The notes: a model not told the origin generated them from the letters alone. A stretch of DNA of 64,000 bases from Amycolatopsis umgeniensis (GCF_014205155.1 NZ_JACHMX010000001.1:2604001-2668000); one strand, 5' to 3'. Positions 17,108 to 25,006 are shown, counted from the stretch's first letter. Numbers and translations are program-made.

Positions 17108-18768
17108 CCGCGATCCCGCATGCCCGGACGACACCGGTCTACCGCGACCTCGTCCCCGCTGACGTCCGCGCCGGCTGGCGCTATCCCGACCGCGACCTCT
17201 ACACGTTGTTCGCCCGCCAGTGCCTCGACCAGCCGGACAAGATCGCCGTGATCGACGCCGATGGTGAACTGACCTACGCCGAACTCGACGACATGGCCCG
17301 ACGGCTGGCCGCCGGGCTCGCGCGGCTCGGGATCGAGCCCGGTGAAGTGGTCGCGGTCCAGCTGCCCAACGGCCGTCTCGCCTGTGCGGCCGACCTGGCC
17401 ATCGCGGCACTCGGCGCGATCGCCCTTCCGTATCCTGTCGGACGTGGTCAACGGGAGGCGGCGAGCCTGCTCGGCCGATCTCGCGCGGTCGCGGTGATCA
17501 CCGTTACCCTGCACGGGGATTTCGCCTGCGCCGCGGGAATCCGGAACCTCGCCGCGGAACTGCCCGACCTGCGCGCGGTCATCGCCGTCGGCACCGACAC
17601 CCCCGCCGGATGTGTGCCGATCCATGCTCTCCTGGCCGCGGACGCGCGTTCGTTCCGGCCGGCGCGGCCCGATCCGAACGCGCCGGCCCGGATCCTGGTG
17701 ACCTCCGGTTCGGAGGCCGAACCCAAGATGGTGGCCTACTCGCACAACGCGCTCGCCGGCGGGCGGGGCACCATGCTCGCCGAACTGCACGACGTCCCGG
17801 CGGACATGCGCAATCTGTTCCTCGTGCCCCTCGCGACCGCGTTCGGCAGCAGCGGAACCTCGGTCACCCTCGCCACTCTCGGCGGAACCCTGTTGCTGCA
17901 ACCGAAGTTCGACGCGGCCGCCACACTGCGCCTGATCGGACGAGCCCGGCCGACACATCTCCTCGGCGTCGCGACCATGCTCCGCCAGCTGGCCTCCGCG
18001 CCCGAGCTGGCGAGCGCCGACCTGTCGAGCCTCCGGGCTGTCGTGATCGGCGGTGCCGTGCTCGATGAACCCACCGCCCGCCGAGGCCGGGAAGCGCTCG
18101 GCTGCCCGGTGATCAACCTCTACGGTTCCGCAGACGGTGTCAGTACGCACACTGCCCTCGACGACCCGGTCGAGCGCGTCACCACGGCCGGACGCCCGAA
18201 TCCCGGTGTCGCCGAAATCCGGGTCGTCGACGAACACCTCGAGGAACTTCCCATCGGCGAAGTCGGTGAGCTCATCGCCCGCGGCCCGATGTCCCCGCTG
18301 TGTTACGTCGGCGCTCCGGAGCTGGACGCCCGCTATCGCACACCGGACGGCTGGGTCCGCACCGGCGACCTCGGGCGGATCGACGACGAGGGCTACCTGA
18401 CCATCGTCGGGCGGCGCAAGGACGTGATCATCCGCGGCGGCATGAACATCAGCCCGGCGGAAGTCGAAGCCGTTCTGATCACTCACCCGGCGATCCGTGA
18501 CGTCGCGTGTGTCCCGGTCCCGGATCCGCTGTTCGGTGAACGCCTGTGTGCCTGTGTCGCCAGCGAAACCCCGCTGTCCCTGGACGATCTGACCGGCCAT
18601 CTGGAGCGCAGCGGTCTGGAGCGACGCAAGTTTCCGGAACGGCTCGTGGTTCTTCCCTCGCTCCCATTGGGGCCCGCGGGGAAAGTCGACCGGCGGGTCT
18701 TGCGGGCTTTGGCCGTCGAGCACCGTGAGTTTCCTGTCATCGCGACGGACAAGGCGAAACCCAGTTAG
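17104..18768 (+). CDS. AMP-dependent acyl-CoA synthetase/ligase
   Basis: 554 residues of the ANL superfamily. The adenylate motif is LVTSGSEAEPKM, less Thr/Ser-rich than the standard STSGTTGxPK. A further motif is VINLYGSADG, and the hinge is DGWVRTGDLGRID followed by GRRKDVIIRGGMNISP. The C-terminal lysine motif is LPLGPAGKVDRRVLR. It activates a carboxylic acid with ATP, most likely to a CoA thioester, which suits the partner CoA-transferase and nearby acyl-CoA dehydrogenase. No carrier-protein gene is visible. Confidence 0.9.
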   Translation: MTAIPHARTTPVYRDLVPADVRAGWRYPDRDLYTLFARQCLDQPDKIAVIDADGELTYAELDDMARRLAAGLARLGIEPGEVVAVQLPNGRLACAADLAIAALGAIALPYPVGRGQREAASLLGRSRAVAVITVTLHGDFACAAGIRNLAAELPDLRAVIAVGTDTPAGCVPIHALLAADARSFRPARPDPNAPARILVTSGSEAEPKMVAYSHNALAGGRGTMLAELHDVPADMRNLFLVPLATAFGSSGTSVTLATLGGTLLLQPKFDAAATLRLIGRARPTHLLGVATMLRQLASAPELASADLSSLRAVVIGGAVLDEPTARRGREALGCPVINLYGSADGVSTHTALDDPVERVTTAGRPNPGVAEIRVVDEHLEELPIGEVGELIARGPMSPLCYVGAPELDARYRTPDGWVRTGDLGRIDDEGYLTIVGRRKDVIIRGGMNISPAEVEAVLITHPAIRDVACVPVPDPLFGERLCACVASETPLSLDDLTGHLERSGLERRKFPERLVVLPSLPLGPAGKVDRRVLRALAVEHREFPVIATDKAKPS

Positions 18769-18916
18769 AGATCGGGAACTTTTGGCTTGCGCACGCGACA
18801 ACTGCTGAGTGGATGCGGTGCCGTCGGGGCGCATGCCGCCGTCCACGTACCAAGGCCGGCGGCGAAGCGTGTCTTCTACTCCTGAGAGATTACGCCTCGC
18901 CGCCGGTCCGGGCTCC
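18769..18916. other. Intergenic with a GGAAC-N16-CGAC element
   Basis: GGAAC at 18775-18779 and CGAC at 18796-18799 (16-bp spacer) lie just after the ligase gene, on the plus strand. A short GTG-initiated frame (18809, beginning VDAVPSGRMPPSTYQG) follows but runs antisense into the CopZ-like gene, so I do not call it. The 13 bp CGGGAACTTTTGG also occurs at 14281-14293. Confidence 0.35.
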
Positions 18917-19123
18917 TCATCCCACGAGCTGGTATCCGGCTGTCTTGACCGCGTTTTCGACCAGGCCGGGTTCCAGCGCGATGTCGCTGACGATCACGAC
19001 CTTGCCGGTCGGGACGTCGACATCGACCTGCCGAACACCAGGGATCTCACCGATCTCTTCCTTGACCGAGGAGGCGCAATGCCCGCAGGACATGCCAGTC
19101 ACCGCATAGGTGTTCTGGGTCAT
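18917..19123 (-). CDS. Heavy-metal-associated (CopZ-like) metallochaperone
   Basis: 68 residues, a single HMA domain. It opens MTQNTYAVTGMSCGHCASSVKE; GMSCGHC is the classic Cu(I)-binding CxxC loop, and the ferredoxin-like fold ends TAGYQLVG. A ribosome site (AGGAAAG) precedes the ATG at 19121-19123. Such proteins deliver copper in the cytosol to a P-type ATPase or regulator. No ATPase gene is beside it. The promoter at 19186-19211 ties it to the divergent ECF sigma factor. Confidence 0.9.
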   Translation of the reverse strand: MTQNTYAVTGMSCGHCASSVKEEIGEIPGVRQVDVDVPTGKVVIVSDIALEPGLVENAVKTAGYQLVG

Positions 19124-19185
19124 CTTCGCTCGCTTTCCTTGCTGTGCCCAGGTTGTGACGAGGCAGTGGCCTCGCCGTAACAAGG

Positions 19186-19211
19186 TCGGGCGGCACGCGG
19201 GATTGGTTCCC
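19186..19211 (-). promoter_or_regulatory. ECF-type promoter GGAAC-N17-CGAC (metallochaperone)
   Basis: On the minus strand GGAAC (19207-19211) and CGAC (19186-19189) are 17 bp apart, 62 bp upstream of the CopZ-like start. Confidence 0.65.
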
Positions 19212-19213
19212 CG

Positions 19214-19239
19214 GAAATGTCGCAAGATTCCTTTCAACC
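19214..19239 (+). promoter_or_regulatory. Degenerate ECF-type promoter (sigma factor gene)
   Basis: GGAAA (19214-19218) and CAAC (19236-19239) are 17 bp apart, upstream of the sigma gene on its own strand. It differs by one base in each box from GGAAC-N17-CGAC, as expected for a weak autoregulated promoter. Confidence 0.4.
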
Positions 19240-19283
19240 GATCGAGTGATCTGCGCGTATCCATGAAGGTGAGGCGGCAACGC

Positions 19284-19847
19284 ATGGAGGACACCGAGGT
19301 CACGCGTGTGGCCAAGCTGGCCGGTCGCGGCGATCGGGCTGCCCTGGATCTGTTCCTGCGCGCGACCCAGCCACACGTCTGGCGATTCGTGGCCGGCCTG
19401 AGCGACGCGCAAACCGCGGACGACCTCACCCAGGAGACCTACATCCGCGCCATGCGGAGTCTTCCCCGGTTCAAGGGTGATTCCTCCGCGAAGACCTGGC
19501 TGCTGTCCATCGCGCGCCGTGTGGTCGTCGATCACATCCGTGCCGCGCAGTCACGTCCGCGCCGATCCGGCGTCGCGGACTGGGAAGCGGCGATCGATCA
19601 GGCGGAGCCGCCCGCTCGCAGCCGGTTCGAGGAACGTGTCGTCCTCGACCAGCTGATTGCCGCACTCGCCCCCGACCGGCGGGAGGCGTTCGTGCTCACC
19701 CAGACACTCGGGCTCTCCTATGCCGACGCGGCGGAGATCTGCGGCTGCCCGGTCGGGACGATCCGGTCCCGCATCGCGCGAGCCCGCGACGACCTCGTGA
19801 CCGCCATGAACGCGGACTCCCCCACAGGCAAGACCGCGGTCGTCTGA
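19284..19847 (+). CDS. ECF RNA polymerase sigma factor
   Basis: 187 residues from ATG 19284; an alternative ATG at 19263 is in frame, but 19284 has GGTGAGG at the right distance. Region 2 reads DDLTQETYIRAMRSLPRFKG with KTWLLSIARRVVVDHIRA. Region 4 reads YADAAEICGCPVGTIRSRIARAR. It resembles small group IV sigma factors, including the SigC type. The gene for a zinc anti-sigma factor follows 38 bp later, and CopZ-like and importer genes surround it. I infer that it reads the GGAAC-N17-CGAC promoters of this island. Confidence 0.92.
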   Translation: MEDTEVTRVAKLAGRGDRAALDLFLRATQPHVWRFVAGLSDAQTADDLTQETYIRAMRSLPRFKGDSSAKTWLLSIARRVVVDHIRAAQSRPRRSGVADWEAAIDQAEPPARSRFEERVVLDQLIAALAPDRREAFVLTQTLGLSYADAAEICGCPVGTIRSRIARARDDLVTAMNADSPTGKTAVV

Positions 19848-19850
19848 CCG

Positions 19851-19876
19851 GGAACTCCACGCGGCTCGAGTACGAC
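19851..19876 (+). promoter_or_regulatory. ECF-type promoter GGAAC-N17-CGAC (anti-sigma gene)
   Basis: GGAAC 19851-19855 and CGAC 19873-19876, in the 38-bp gap between the sigma and anti-sigma genes. The predicted transcript would start close to the GTG at 19886, so it would be nearly leaderless. Confidence 0.55.
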
Positions 19877-19885
19877 CAATTACCC

Positions 19886-20611
19886 GTGAAGTGCGCAGAG
19901 TTCCGTGAATCGCTCTCCTGCCGGCTCGACGGCGAGACCGAGACGATGCCGGAAGCCGCGCTCGCCCGCCACGCCCGCGCTTGCCCGTACTGCCGCAACT
20001 GGCAGGAACGCGCCATGGATCTGCGGCGACTGATGCTGATCCGGAAAGCACCGCAGATCCCCGACCTGACCGACCGGATCCTGCGGATCGCCGCCTTGCC
20101 TTCGCTGGAACGATGGGGACTGCGCATCGCTTTGGCGATCGTCGCACTCATCCAAAGTGGACTGGGGTTCGGGCAGCTGATCATGCCGGAAACCGGTCAC
20201 GGCGGCCACGCCGGGGTAACCGGCGCCGCACACCTCGGCAACGAGAGCGCCGCCTGGAACCTCGCGGTCGGCATCGGCTTACTCTGGGCCGCGCTCCGCC
20301 CGCGGACCGCGGCCGGCCTGGTGCCGGTACTGGCCGGATTCGTCGTCGTGCTCGGCACGGTCTCGACGATCGATCTCATAAGCGGACAGGTCACCGCCGA
20401 GCGGGTTCTGTCGCACTCACTTGTGGTCGTCGGCGTCGGCTTGCTCATTGCGGTGCGGCGGCAAGTACGCCTCCCACCGGTGCCCGCCCCCGGGGACTTC
20501 ATCGTGCCCGCCGACGAGCTCACCTCGCCGGGCTTCACCGACGTCGCATCGCCGCAACACGACCATGACGGGTCTCCCCGCCTACCCACCGGGCGGCACC
20601 AGATCGCGTGA
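19886..20611 (+). CDS. Membrane zinc-finger anti-sigma factor
   Basis: 241 residues from GTG 19886. The N-terminal anti-sigma domain has the zinc motif H29-x3-C33-x2-C36 in ARHARACPYCRNWQ, plus C3. A multi-helix membrane region spans roughly residues 70-190 (for example LRIALAIVALIQSGLGFGQL and AAGLVPVLAGFVVVLG). A loop rich in His and Gly (ETGHGGHAGVTGAAHLG) between helices could sense a metal at the outer face. It presumably holds the adjacent ECF sigma factor until a signal arrives. Its end converges with the ABC ATPase gene. Confidence 0.88.
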   Translation: MKCAEFRESLSCRLDGETETMPEAALARHARACPYCRNWQERAMDLRRLMLIRKAPQIPDLTDRILRIAALPSLERWGLRIALAIVALIQSGLGFGQLIMPETGHGGHAGVTGAAHLGNESAAWNLAVGIGLLWAALRPRTAAGLVPVLAGFVVVLGTVSTIDLISGQVTAERVLSHSLVVVGVGLLIAVRRQVRLPPVPAPGDFIVPADELTSPGFTDVASPQHDHDGSPRLPTGRHQIA

Positions 20612-20622
20612 CCCCTGCGAGT

Positions 20623-21417
20623 TCAGTCCACGATGCGTGAGGCTTCCGGGACCGAGGTGGCCGCTGTGACGAAATGTGGGCGGCCGGTGATCGGGTGCGG
20701 GACGATCACACTGCGCACCCCGAACACTTCGGCCACCCGATCGGGCTCCAGCACCTCCGCCGGAGATCCGGCGGAAAGCACCCGGCCCGCTCGCAGCAGC
20801 ACCAGGCGATCGCAGTAGGTCGTCGCGTGATCGAGATCGTGCAGGGCCACCACGGTGGTCAACCCGAGTTCGCGAACGAGATCGAGCAGGCCGAGCTGCG
20901 CGCCGATATCGAGATGGTTGGTCGGTTCGTCCAGCAACAGGACCGGTGTCTTCTGCGCCAGCGCCCGCGCCACCAGGACTCGTTGCCGTTCCCCGCCGGA
21001 AAGCCGGGTGAAGACCCGCCGGGCGGCCCAGGCCATCCCCACCCGGCCGAGCGCGTCCCGCACGATGTCGCGATCACCGACGTTGTCCCGTTCCAGGATG
21101 CCTTTGTGCGGGGTCCGTCCCATGAGGACGGTCTCCTCGACCGAGAACCCGTTGTCGAGATCGTGGTCCTGGACGACGACAGCCGCCCGTCGCCCGGCCT
21201 CGCGCGCGGTGCCCCGCCAGACGTCGGACTCTCCGATGTGGACGGATCCGCGGACCGGCTTCAACGCGCGGTAGACGCAACGCAGCAACGTGCTCTTCCC
21301 GGACCCGTTGGGGCCGATGAGCCCGGTCACGGTACCGGATTCGACGTCCACATCGACATCGCCGAGGATCGGGAGGTCGTCGATCACCACGGACACGTCC
21401 CGTATCTGGATCTTCAC
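20623..21417 (-). CDS. Fe-siderophore/cobalamin-type ABC transporter ATP-binding protein
   Basis: 264 residues from GTG 21415-21417. Walker A is GPNGSGKST, the Q-loop is VVQDHDLDN, the signature is LSGGERQRV, Walker B is VLLLDEPTN and the H-loop is VALHDLDHA. It is the FepC/FecE/BtuD type. It is third in the receptor-permease-ATPase operon and overlaps the permease gene by 4 bases. A decayed paralogue lies at 40148-40790. Confidence 0.93.
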   Translation of the reverse strand: MKIQIRDVSVVIDDLPILGDVDVDVESGTVTGLIGPNGSGKSTLLRCVYRALKPVRGSVHIGESDVWRGTAREAGRRAAVVVQDHDLDNGFSVEETVLMGRTPHKGILERDNVGDRDIVRDALGRVGMAWAARRVFTRLSGGERQRVLVARALAQKTPVLLLDEPTNHLDIGAQLGLLDLVRELGLTTVVALHDLDHATTYCDRLVLLRAGRVLSAGSPAEVLEPDRVAEVFGVRSVIVPHPITGRPHFVTAATSVPEASRIVD

Positions 21418-22463
21418 CGCAGCGCTCTCCTCCGGCCACGCAGCAACATCAGGAAGAACGGCGCGCCGAGCGCCGCGGTGAAGATGCCGATCGGCATCTC
21501 GTTCGGTTTGTTCACCGTGCGGGTGGCGAGATCGACCAGTACCAGGAACACCGCACCGCCCAGCAGGGACACCGGGATCACCTTGCGATGGTCCGGGCCC
21601 ACGACCAACCGCACCGCGTGCGGGACCACCAGACCGACGAAGCCGATCCCGCCGGCGACGCTCACCACGGTCGCCGTGAGCAGCGAAGCCGCCACGAGCA
21701 ACAGGACGCGCAGGCGATTGACGTCGACCCCCAGCCCCGCCGCGGTGTCCTCGCCTGTCGCGAGCGCGTTCATCATCCGGCCCCGGCTCATCAGCCACAG
21801 CCCGGCGACCGCGGTCGCAACGGCCGGGATCGCGAGATCGGCCCACGAGGCTCCGGCGACCGAGCCGAGCAACCAGAACATGACCCCGCGCAGTTCCGAC
21901 GGATCGACCAGCAACTGCATCAACCCGGTTCCCGCCATGCCGAGATAGGCGACGGCGACCCCGGCCAGGACAAGGCTGGTACCGACGAGCCTGCCCCCGC
22001 GTTGCGCCATGGCGAAGACCACGAACAGACTCACCGAGGAACCCGCGAACGCACCGCCCGCGACGCCGATCGCCGCCGCGACCCCGGTCGTCATCACCAC
22101 GACGGCGCCCAGTGACGCGCCCGCCGTCACGCCGAAGGTATAGGGATCGGCGAGCGGGTTCCGGACCAAGGTCTGTAAGCACAACCCCGCCAGGCTCAGT
22201 CCTGCTCCGGCCACCGCCGCGAGCAGCACACGCGGCGTACGGAACGTCCACACGATCTGATCGGTCAGCGGATCCAGCCCCGCCGTGTCACCGGTGAGAT
22301 GTGCCCAAACCACGGCGACGACCCGCCCGACCGGGACATCGACGGTGCCGACGCCGACCGAGAAAGCGACCGTCACCGCCAACGAGACGATCAGCCCGGC
22401 GAGCAGAACGGTGAACCCCTTGCCCTGCACCAGATGTGGGCGCCGCTGGTCAACGTGCGGCAT
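21414..22463 (-). CDS. FecCD-family ABC transporter permease
   Basis: 349 residues, about ten helices, with the family signatures TFRTPRVLLAAVAGAGLSLAG, QTLVRNPLADPYTFGVTAGA and GGIGFVGLVVPHAVRLVVGPDH. It is a single permease, which would act as a homodimer in the cytoplasmic membrane. ATG 22461-22463 overlaps the receptor gene 3' end by 14 bp. Confidence 0.93.
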   Translation of the reverse strand: MPHVDQRRPHLVQGKGFTVLLAGLIVSLAVTVAFSVGVGTVDVPVGRVVAVVWAHLTGDTAGLDPLTDQIVWTFRTPRVLLAAVAGAGLSLAGLCLQTLVRNPLADPYTFGVTAGASLGAVVVMTTGVAAAIGVAGGAFAGSSVSLFVVFAMAQRGGRLVGTSLVLAGVAVAYLGMAGTGLMQLLVDPSELRGVMFWLLGSVAGASWADLAIPAVATAVAGLWLMSRGRMMNALATGEDTAAGLGVDVNRLRVLLLVAASLLTATVVSVAGGIGFVGLVVPHAVRLVVGPDHRKVIPVSLLGGAVFLVLVDLATRTVNKPNEMPIGIFTAALGAPFFLMLLRGRRRALR

Positions 22464-23553
22464 CGGCGATCTTCCGGATCGCGACCGTGTTGAGCGGGCC
22501 GAGGTAGAAGCTGTCGGAGACGCTGGTGAAGGTCTTGCTCTTCGACGCCTGCCAATAGGGGAACTTCGCGAACAGGTCCTCGGCCAGCACGTCCGCTTTC
22601 TCCCCGGGCTGGAACAACCCGACGACCAGCACATCGACCCGAGCCGAGGCGAGGGCTTCGGCGTTGATCTCGGCGAGCTGGGTGTTCGTCTTGCCCGCGA
22701 ACGCGTTCACCCCGCCCGCACGGTCGACGATGTCGTCGAAGATCCCGCCCGCGAACACCGCGGGCAGCCCGTTGTTGTTCATCATCGACATGCCCGGATA
22801 GACCACCAGGACATGCTTGCGCTCCCTCCCCGCCGCTTCCTGCTGGATGGCTGCGATGTCGGCGCGGGCCTTGTTCACGTAATCGGCGGCACGCTGCTGC
22901 ACGTCGAAGATCTCACCAAGGCTCAACAGCAGCTCGTACGACGACTCCACAGACTGCTTCTCGTACCGTTCCTTGTCCTCCGGCCGGGCGTTCAGGTCGC
23001 CGTTCGCGCAGTTGGACGGCGTGACGAAACTCTTGATCCCCGCCGCGTCCAGCTGATCACGGGTGACCGAACCGACCTTGTCGTCGAAACCACCCGCCCA
23101 CGTGGAAACCACCAGATCCGGCTTGAGCGCGAGGACCTGCTCACGCGGGACCTCGAAGTTCTCGTTGAGCTTCAGGTTCGCCCTGGGGACAGCCTTGATC
23201 CTGTCCACGAAAGACGGATCGTCCGACACCTCGTAGGACTGGCTGTTGGCCAGGATGTGGTCCTGGATACCGAGAGCGAGGAAGCTCTCCACCTCCGCCA
23301 CCGACGTGCCGTTGAGCAGCACCACCCGCTTCGGGGGCGCGTCGAAGGTGACCTTGCGGCCGCAATTGTCGATCGTCAGCGGATACGCCGTGGGTGTCGC
23401 CACAGCAGGAGGCGGCACGCTCGCGCCCGCCTGCCGATCAGCACGCGTGGGATCACCGCTGCCGCACGCCGCGACCACGGCGAGCATCACGCCTGCCATC
23501 AGGACGCGCGAAACCAGACGTCCGGCGCGGCGCGCGCCGTCAAGAGAGGACAT
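22450..23553 (-). CDS. ABC transporter substrate-binding lipoprotein (metallophore/siderophore type)
   Basis: 367 residues with a signal peptide and lipobox (AVVAACGS). It is a FepB/BtuF-like class III binding protein: YPLTIDNCGRKVTFDAPPKRVVLL, FLALGIQDHIL, LALKPDLVVSTWAGGFD, and a C-terminal RVDVLVVGLFQPGE. The ligand could be a metal chelate or corrinoid. It is first in its operon. The ECF-type promoter ends 9 bp upstream of the ATG, so the message may be nearly leaderless. The divergent gene encodes the Cys-rich 75-residue protein. Confidence 0.92.
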   Translation of the reverse strand: MSSLDGARRAGRLVSRVLMAGVMLAVVAACGSGDPTRADRQAGASVPPPAVATPTAYPLTIDNCGRKVTFDAPPKRVVLLNGTSVAEVESFLALGIQDHILANSQSYEVSDDPSFVDRIKAVPRANLKLNENFEVPREQVLALKPDLVVSTWAGGFDDKVGSVTRDQLDAAGIKSFVTPSNCANGDLNARPEDKERYEKQSVESSYELLLSLGEIFDVQQRAADYVNKARADIAAIQQEAAGRERKHVLVVYPGMSMMNNNGLPAVFAGGIFDDIVDRAGGVNAFAGKTNTQLAEINAEALASARVDVLVVGLFQPGEKADVLAEDLFAKFPYWQASKSKTFTSVSDSFYLGPLNTVAIRKIADAAR

Positions 23554-23562
23554 GACCCAAAA

Positions 23563-23588
23563 GTCGTACGAGCGCGCGAAAAAGTTCC
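23563..23588 (-). promoter_or_regulatory. ECF-type promoter GGAAC-N17-CGAC (FecCD-type importer)
   Basis: On the minus strand GGAAC (23584-23588) and CGAC (23563-23566) are 17 bp apart, upstream of the receptor start at 23553. The decayed copy near 40770 keeps the CGAC box but has lost GGAAC. Confidence 0.65.
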
Positions 23589-23659
23589 GCGTCAAGTTGA
23601 CCTTCCGTACGCGATCACGACACCTGCACAGGCCGGTCGAGTGACAGCAACGAGACCGG

Positions 23660-23685
23660 GGAACCTGATCCCCACCCTGTCCGAC
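23660..23685 (+). promoter_or_regulatory. ECF-type promoter GGAAC-N17-CGAC (Cys-rich protein)
   Basis: GGAAC 23660-23664 and CGAC 23682-23685, 37 bp upstream of the small Cys-rich gene. It is divergent from the importer promoter at 23563-23588. Confidence 0.65.
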
Positions 23686-23722
23686 TACCCACAAGACACC
23701 GCCGACTACGAAAGGCAGGCCC

Positions 23723-23950
23723 ATGTCCGTACCAGAGAACAACCTCCGTCACGTCGCTACCTTCTGCGGACAATGCAACTGCGGCTGCCCCGAACTCTTC
23801 ATCGCCGACGACGCCCCGGCCGAACGCCGGGTGATCATCACCGACGACTTCGGCCAAAAGATCGAGATGAGCCTCGACCAGCTCGACGTCCTCGTCACCG
23901 ACATCAAAACCGGCACCTTGGACGGGCTCCTCACCAAGACCGGCGCCTGA
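23723..23950 (+). CDS. Small Cys-cluster protein (C-x2-C-x-C-x-C), 75 aa
   Basis: Starts MSVPENNLRHVATFCGQCNC, with cysteines at 15, 18, 20 and 22. An acidic, well-ordered C-terminal half follows (RRVIITDDFGQKIEMSLDQL). An AAAGG ribosome site precedes the ATG. I do not recognise a named family. The dense Cys cluster suggests thiolate binding of Cu(I), Zn or an FeS cluster, or a modified-peptide precursor; the conserved-looking C-terminal half argues for a folded protein. It is divergent from a metallophore-type importer and has the same promoter type as the rest of the island's metal genes. Confidence 0.8.
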   Translation: MSVPENNLRHVATFCGQCNCGCPELFIADDAPAERRVIITDDFGQKIEMSLDQLDVLVTDIKTGTLDGLLTKTGA

Positions 23951-24073
23951 TGCACGGGAGCGGCGCCCCGTGACTGCTGCGCGGACGCCGTGCACCACCC
24001 ACCGACGTCGATCAGGACATCGGCTCCGAGGCGGCATACAACGGACTACTTCGTTCCGACCGGACCAGACGCG

Positions 24074-24700
24074 TCAAAGCGCGGGAACGTCCGCACCAAC
24101 GCCCAACGCCTTACGAAGCCCCTCAGCCGAGATCGGGCGCTTGTGCAACTCTCGATGGCGAGCGTCCATCTGCTTCGCCCGCTCAACCAAATCGCCATCC
24201 AAGCCCTGAGCCGACCACGTTCGATACCTCCGGCCCTCGTTCACCTTTACGTTCAACGGCACCGAATCGGCCGGGCGTTCCGCACTCTTGCGGAGCTCGG
24301 CGAGCGCTTGCAGCAAGCCCGGCCCGACCTCGGACCAGCCGATCAGCAACATCGGTCCCACCGCATCGAACAGCGCCTTGCCGATCTCTCCAGCGATCAA
24401 AGGTTCCGCACATTCAGTGCCAGCGTCACCGCGCTCGCGAGAACAAGGAGCCGCCGCGCCGAGCGCCGCACCTCAGAAGCTGCCCCGGGAGCCGAGAGGC
24501 GACGGATCGTCACCGGCAACGCCACGATCGTCAGGTCAACCGCAGGCGCGACCAAAGGGCGCCACCCACACCGGAACCCCCAGCCGGAGGGCGAGCGCGA
24601 ACACATTGCCGAAGCCGAAGAGGAACGTCAGCCCGACCACAGTCCTCACCATCGTGCTCACAGCCGACGCAACCGGATCGCGACGATCCCCCACTGTCAT
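24074..24700 (-). pseudogene. DUF2637 (SpdB-like transfer) protein, two frameshifts
   Basis: Starting at ATG 24698-24700 the minus frame gives VVGLTFLFGFGNVFALALRL, then GVPVWVAP and a premature stop. The next frame continues PLVAPAVDLTIVALPVTIRR up to LALNV. A third frame continues PLIAGEIGKALFDAVGPMLL and ends RPISAEGLRKALGVGAD. Stitched together, these form one DUF2637 protein of about 200 residues: N-terminal membrane helices and a C-terminal helix-turn-helix-like tail. DUF2637 genes are typical of actinomycete plasmids and integrative conjugative elements. Two frameshifts make it inactive. Confidence 0.75.
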
Positions 24701-24742
24701 CGTTCACACCCGTCAAAACAGGCAACCAAATCCGCTGGACCA

Positions 24743-24943
24743 GGCGACAGAACCCGGCAGCTGCGAGCCCGAGACGAGCCCGAGAGGTCTGAAACAGTCC
24801 GACACCAGGCGGTACATCCCGACACAGCGGAAGCGCCGCGACCAGACTAAAGGTCTTGTCCGACATCACTCGACACCATCCGACACGCCCAGGTGCCGAC
24901 TCTTAACCAGCGGGTTCGGGGTTCGATTCCCTGATGGCGCACA
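24743..24943 (+). repeat. att copy 4 with upstream arm, right end of the array
   Basis: The tRNA-Lys core at 24900-24943 differs at one base from the others (GATTCC for GAGTCC at 24927). The CCGACA-rich arm precedes it, and a diverged terminator hairpin follows at 24951-25006. It marks the right boundary of segment 3. Confidence 0.8.
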
Positions 24944-24950
24944 GTAAGAA

Positions 24951-25006
24951 ATCAAAGCCCACCAGAGGTTTAACCCAATTTTCGGGTGCCTTCGGTGGGC
25001 TTTGAT
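24951..25006 (+). terminator. Terminator-like hairpin after att copy 4
   Basis: ATCAAAGCCCACC pairs with GGTGGGCTTTGAT around an AT-richer loop. It is homologous in position and arms to the tRNA-Lys terminator. Confidence 0.6.

Noticed and set aside
14281..18791. Insertion-sequence-like direct repeats (CGGGAACTTTTGG) flanking the acyl-CoA genes
   Set aside because: The 13-bp matches are better explained as promoter -35 elements; no transposase or terminal inverted repeats were found.
18809..19180. Plus-strand GTG frame after the 18775 promoter-like element
   Set aside because: Most of it is antisense to the CopZ-like gene, whose metal motif and start site are clear.
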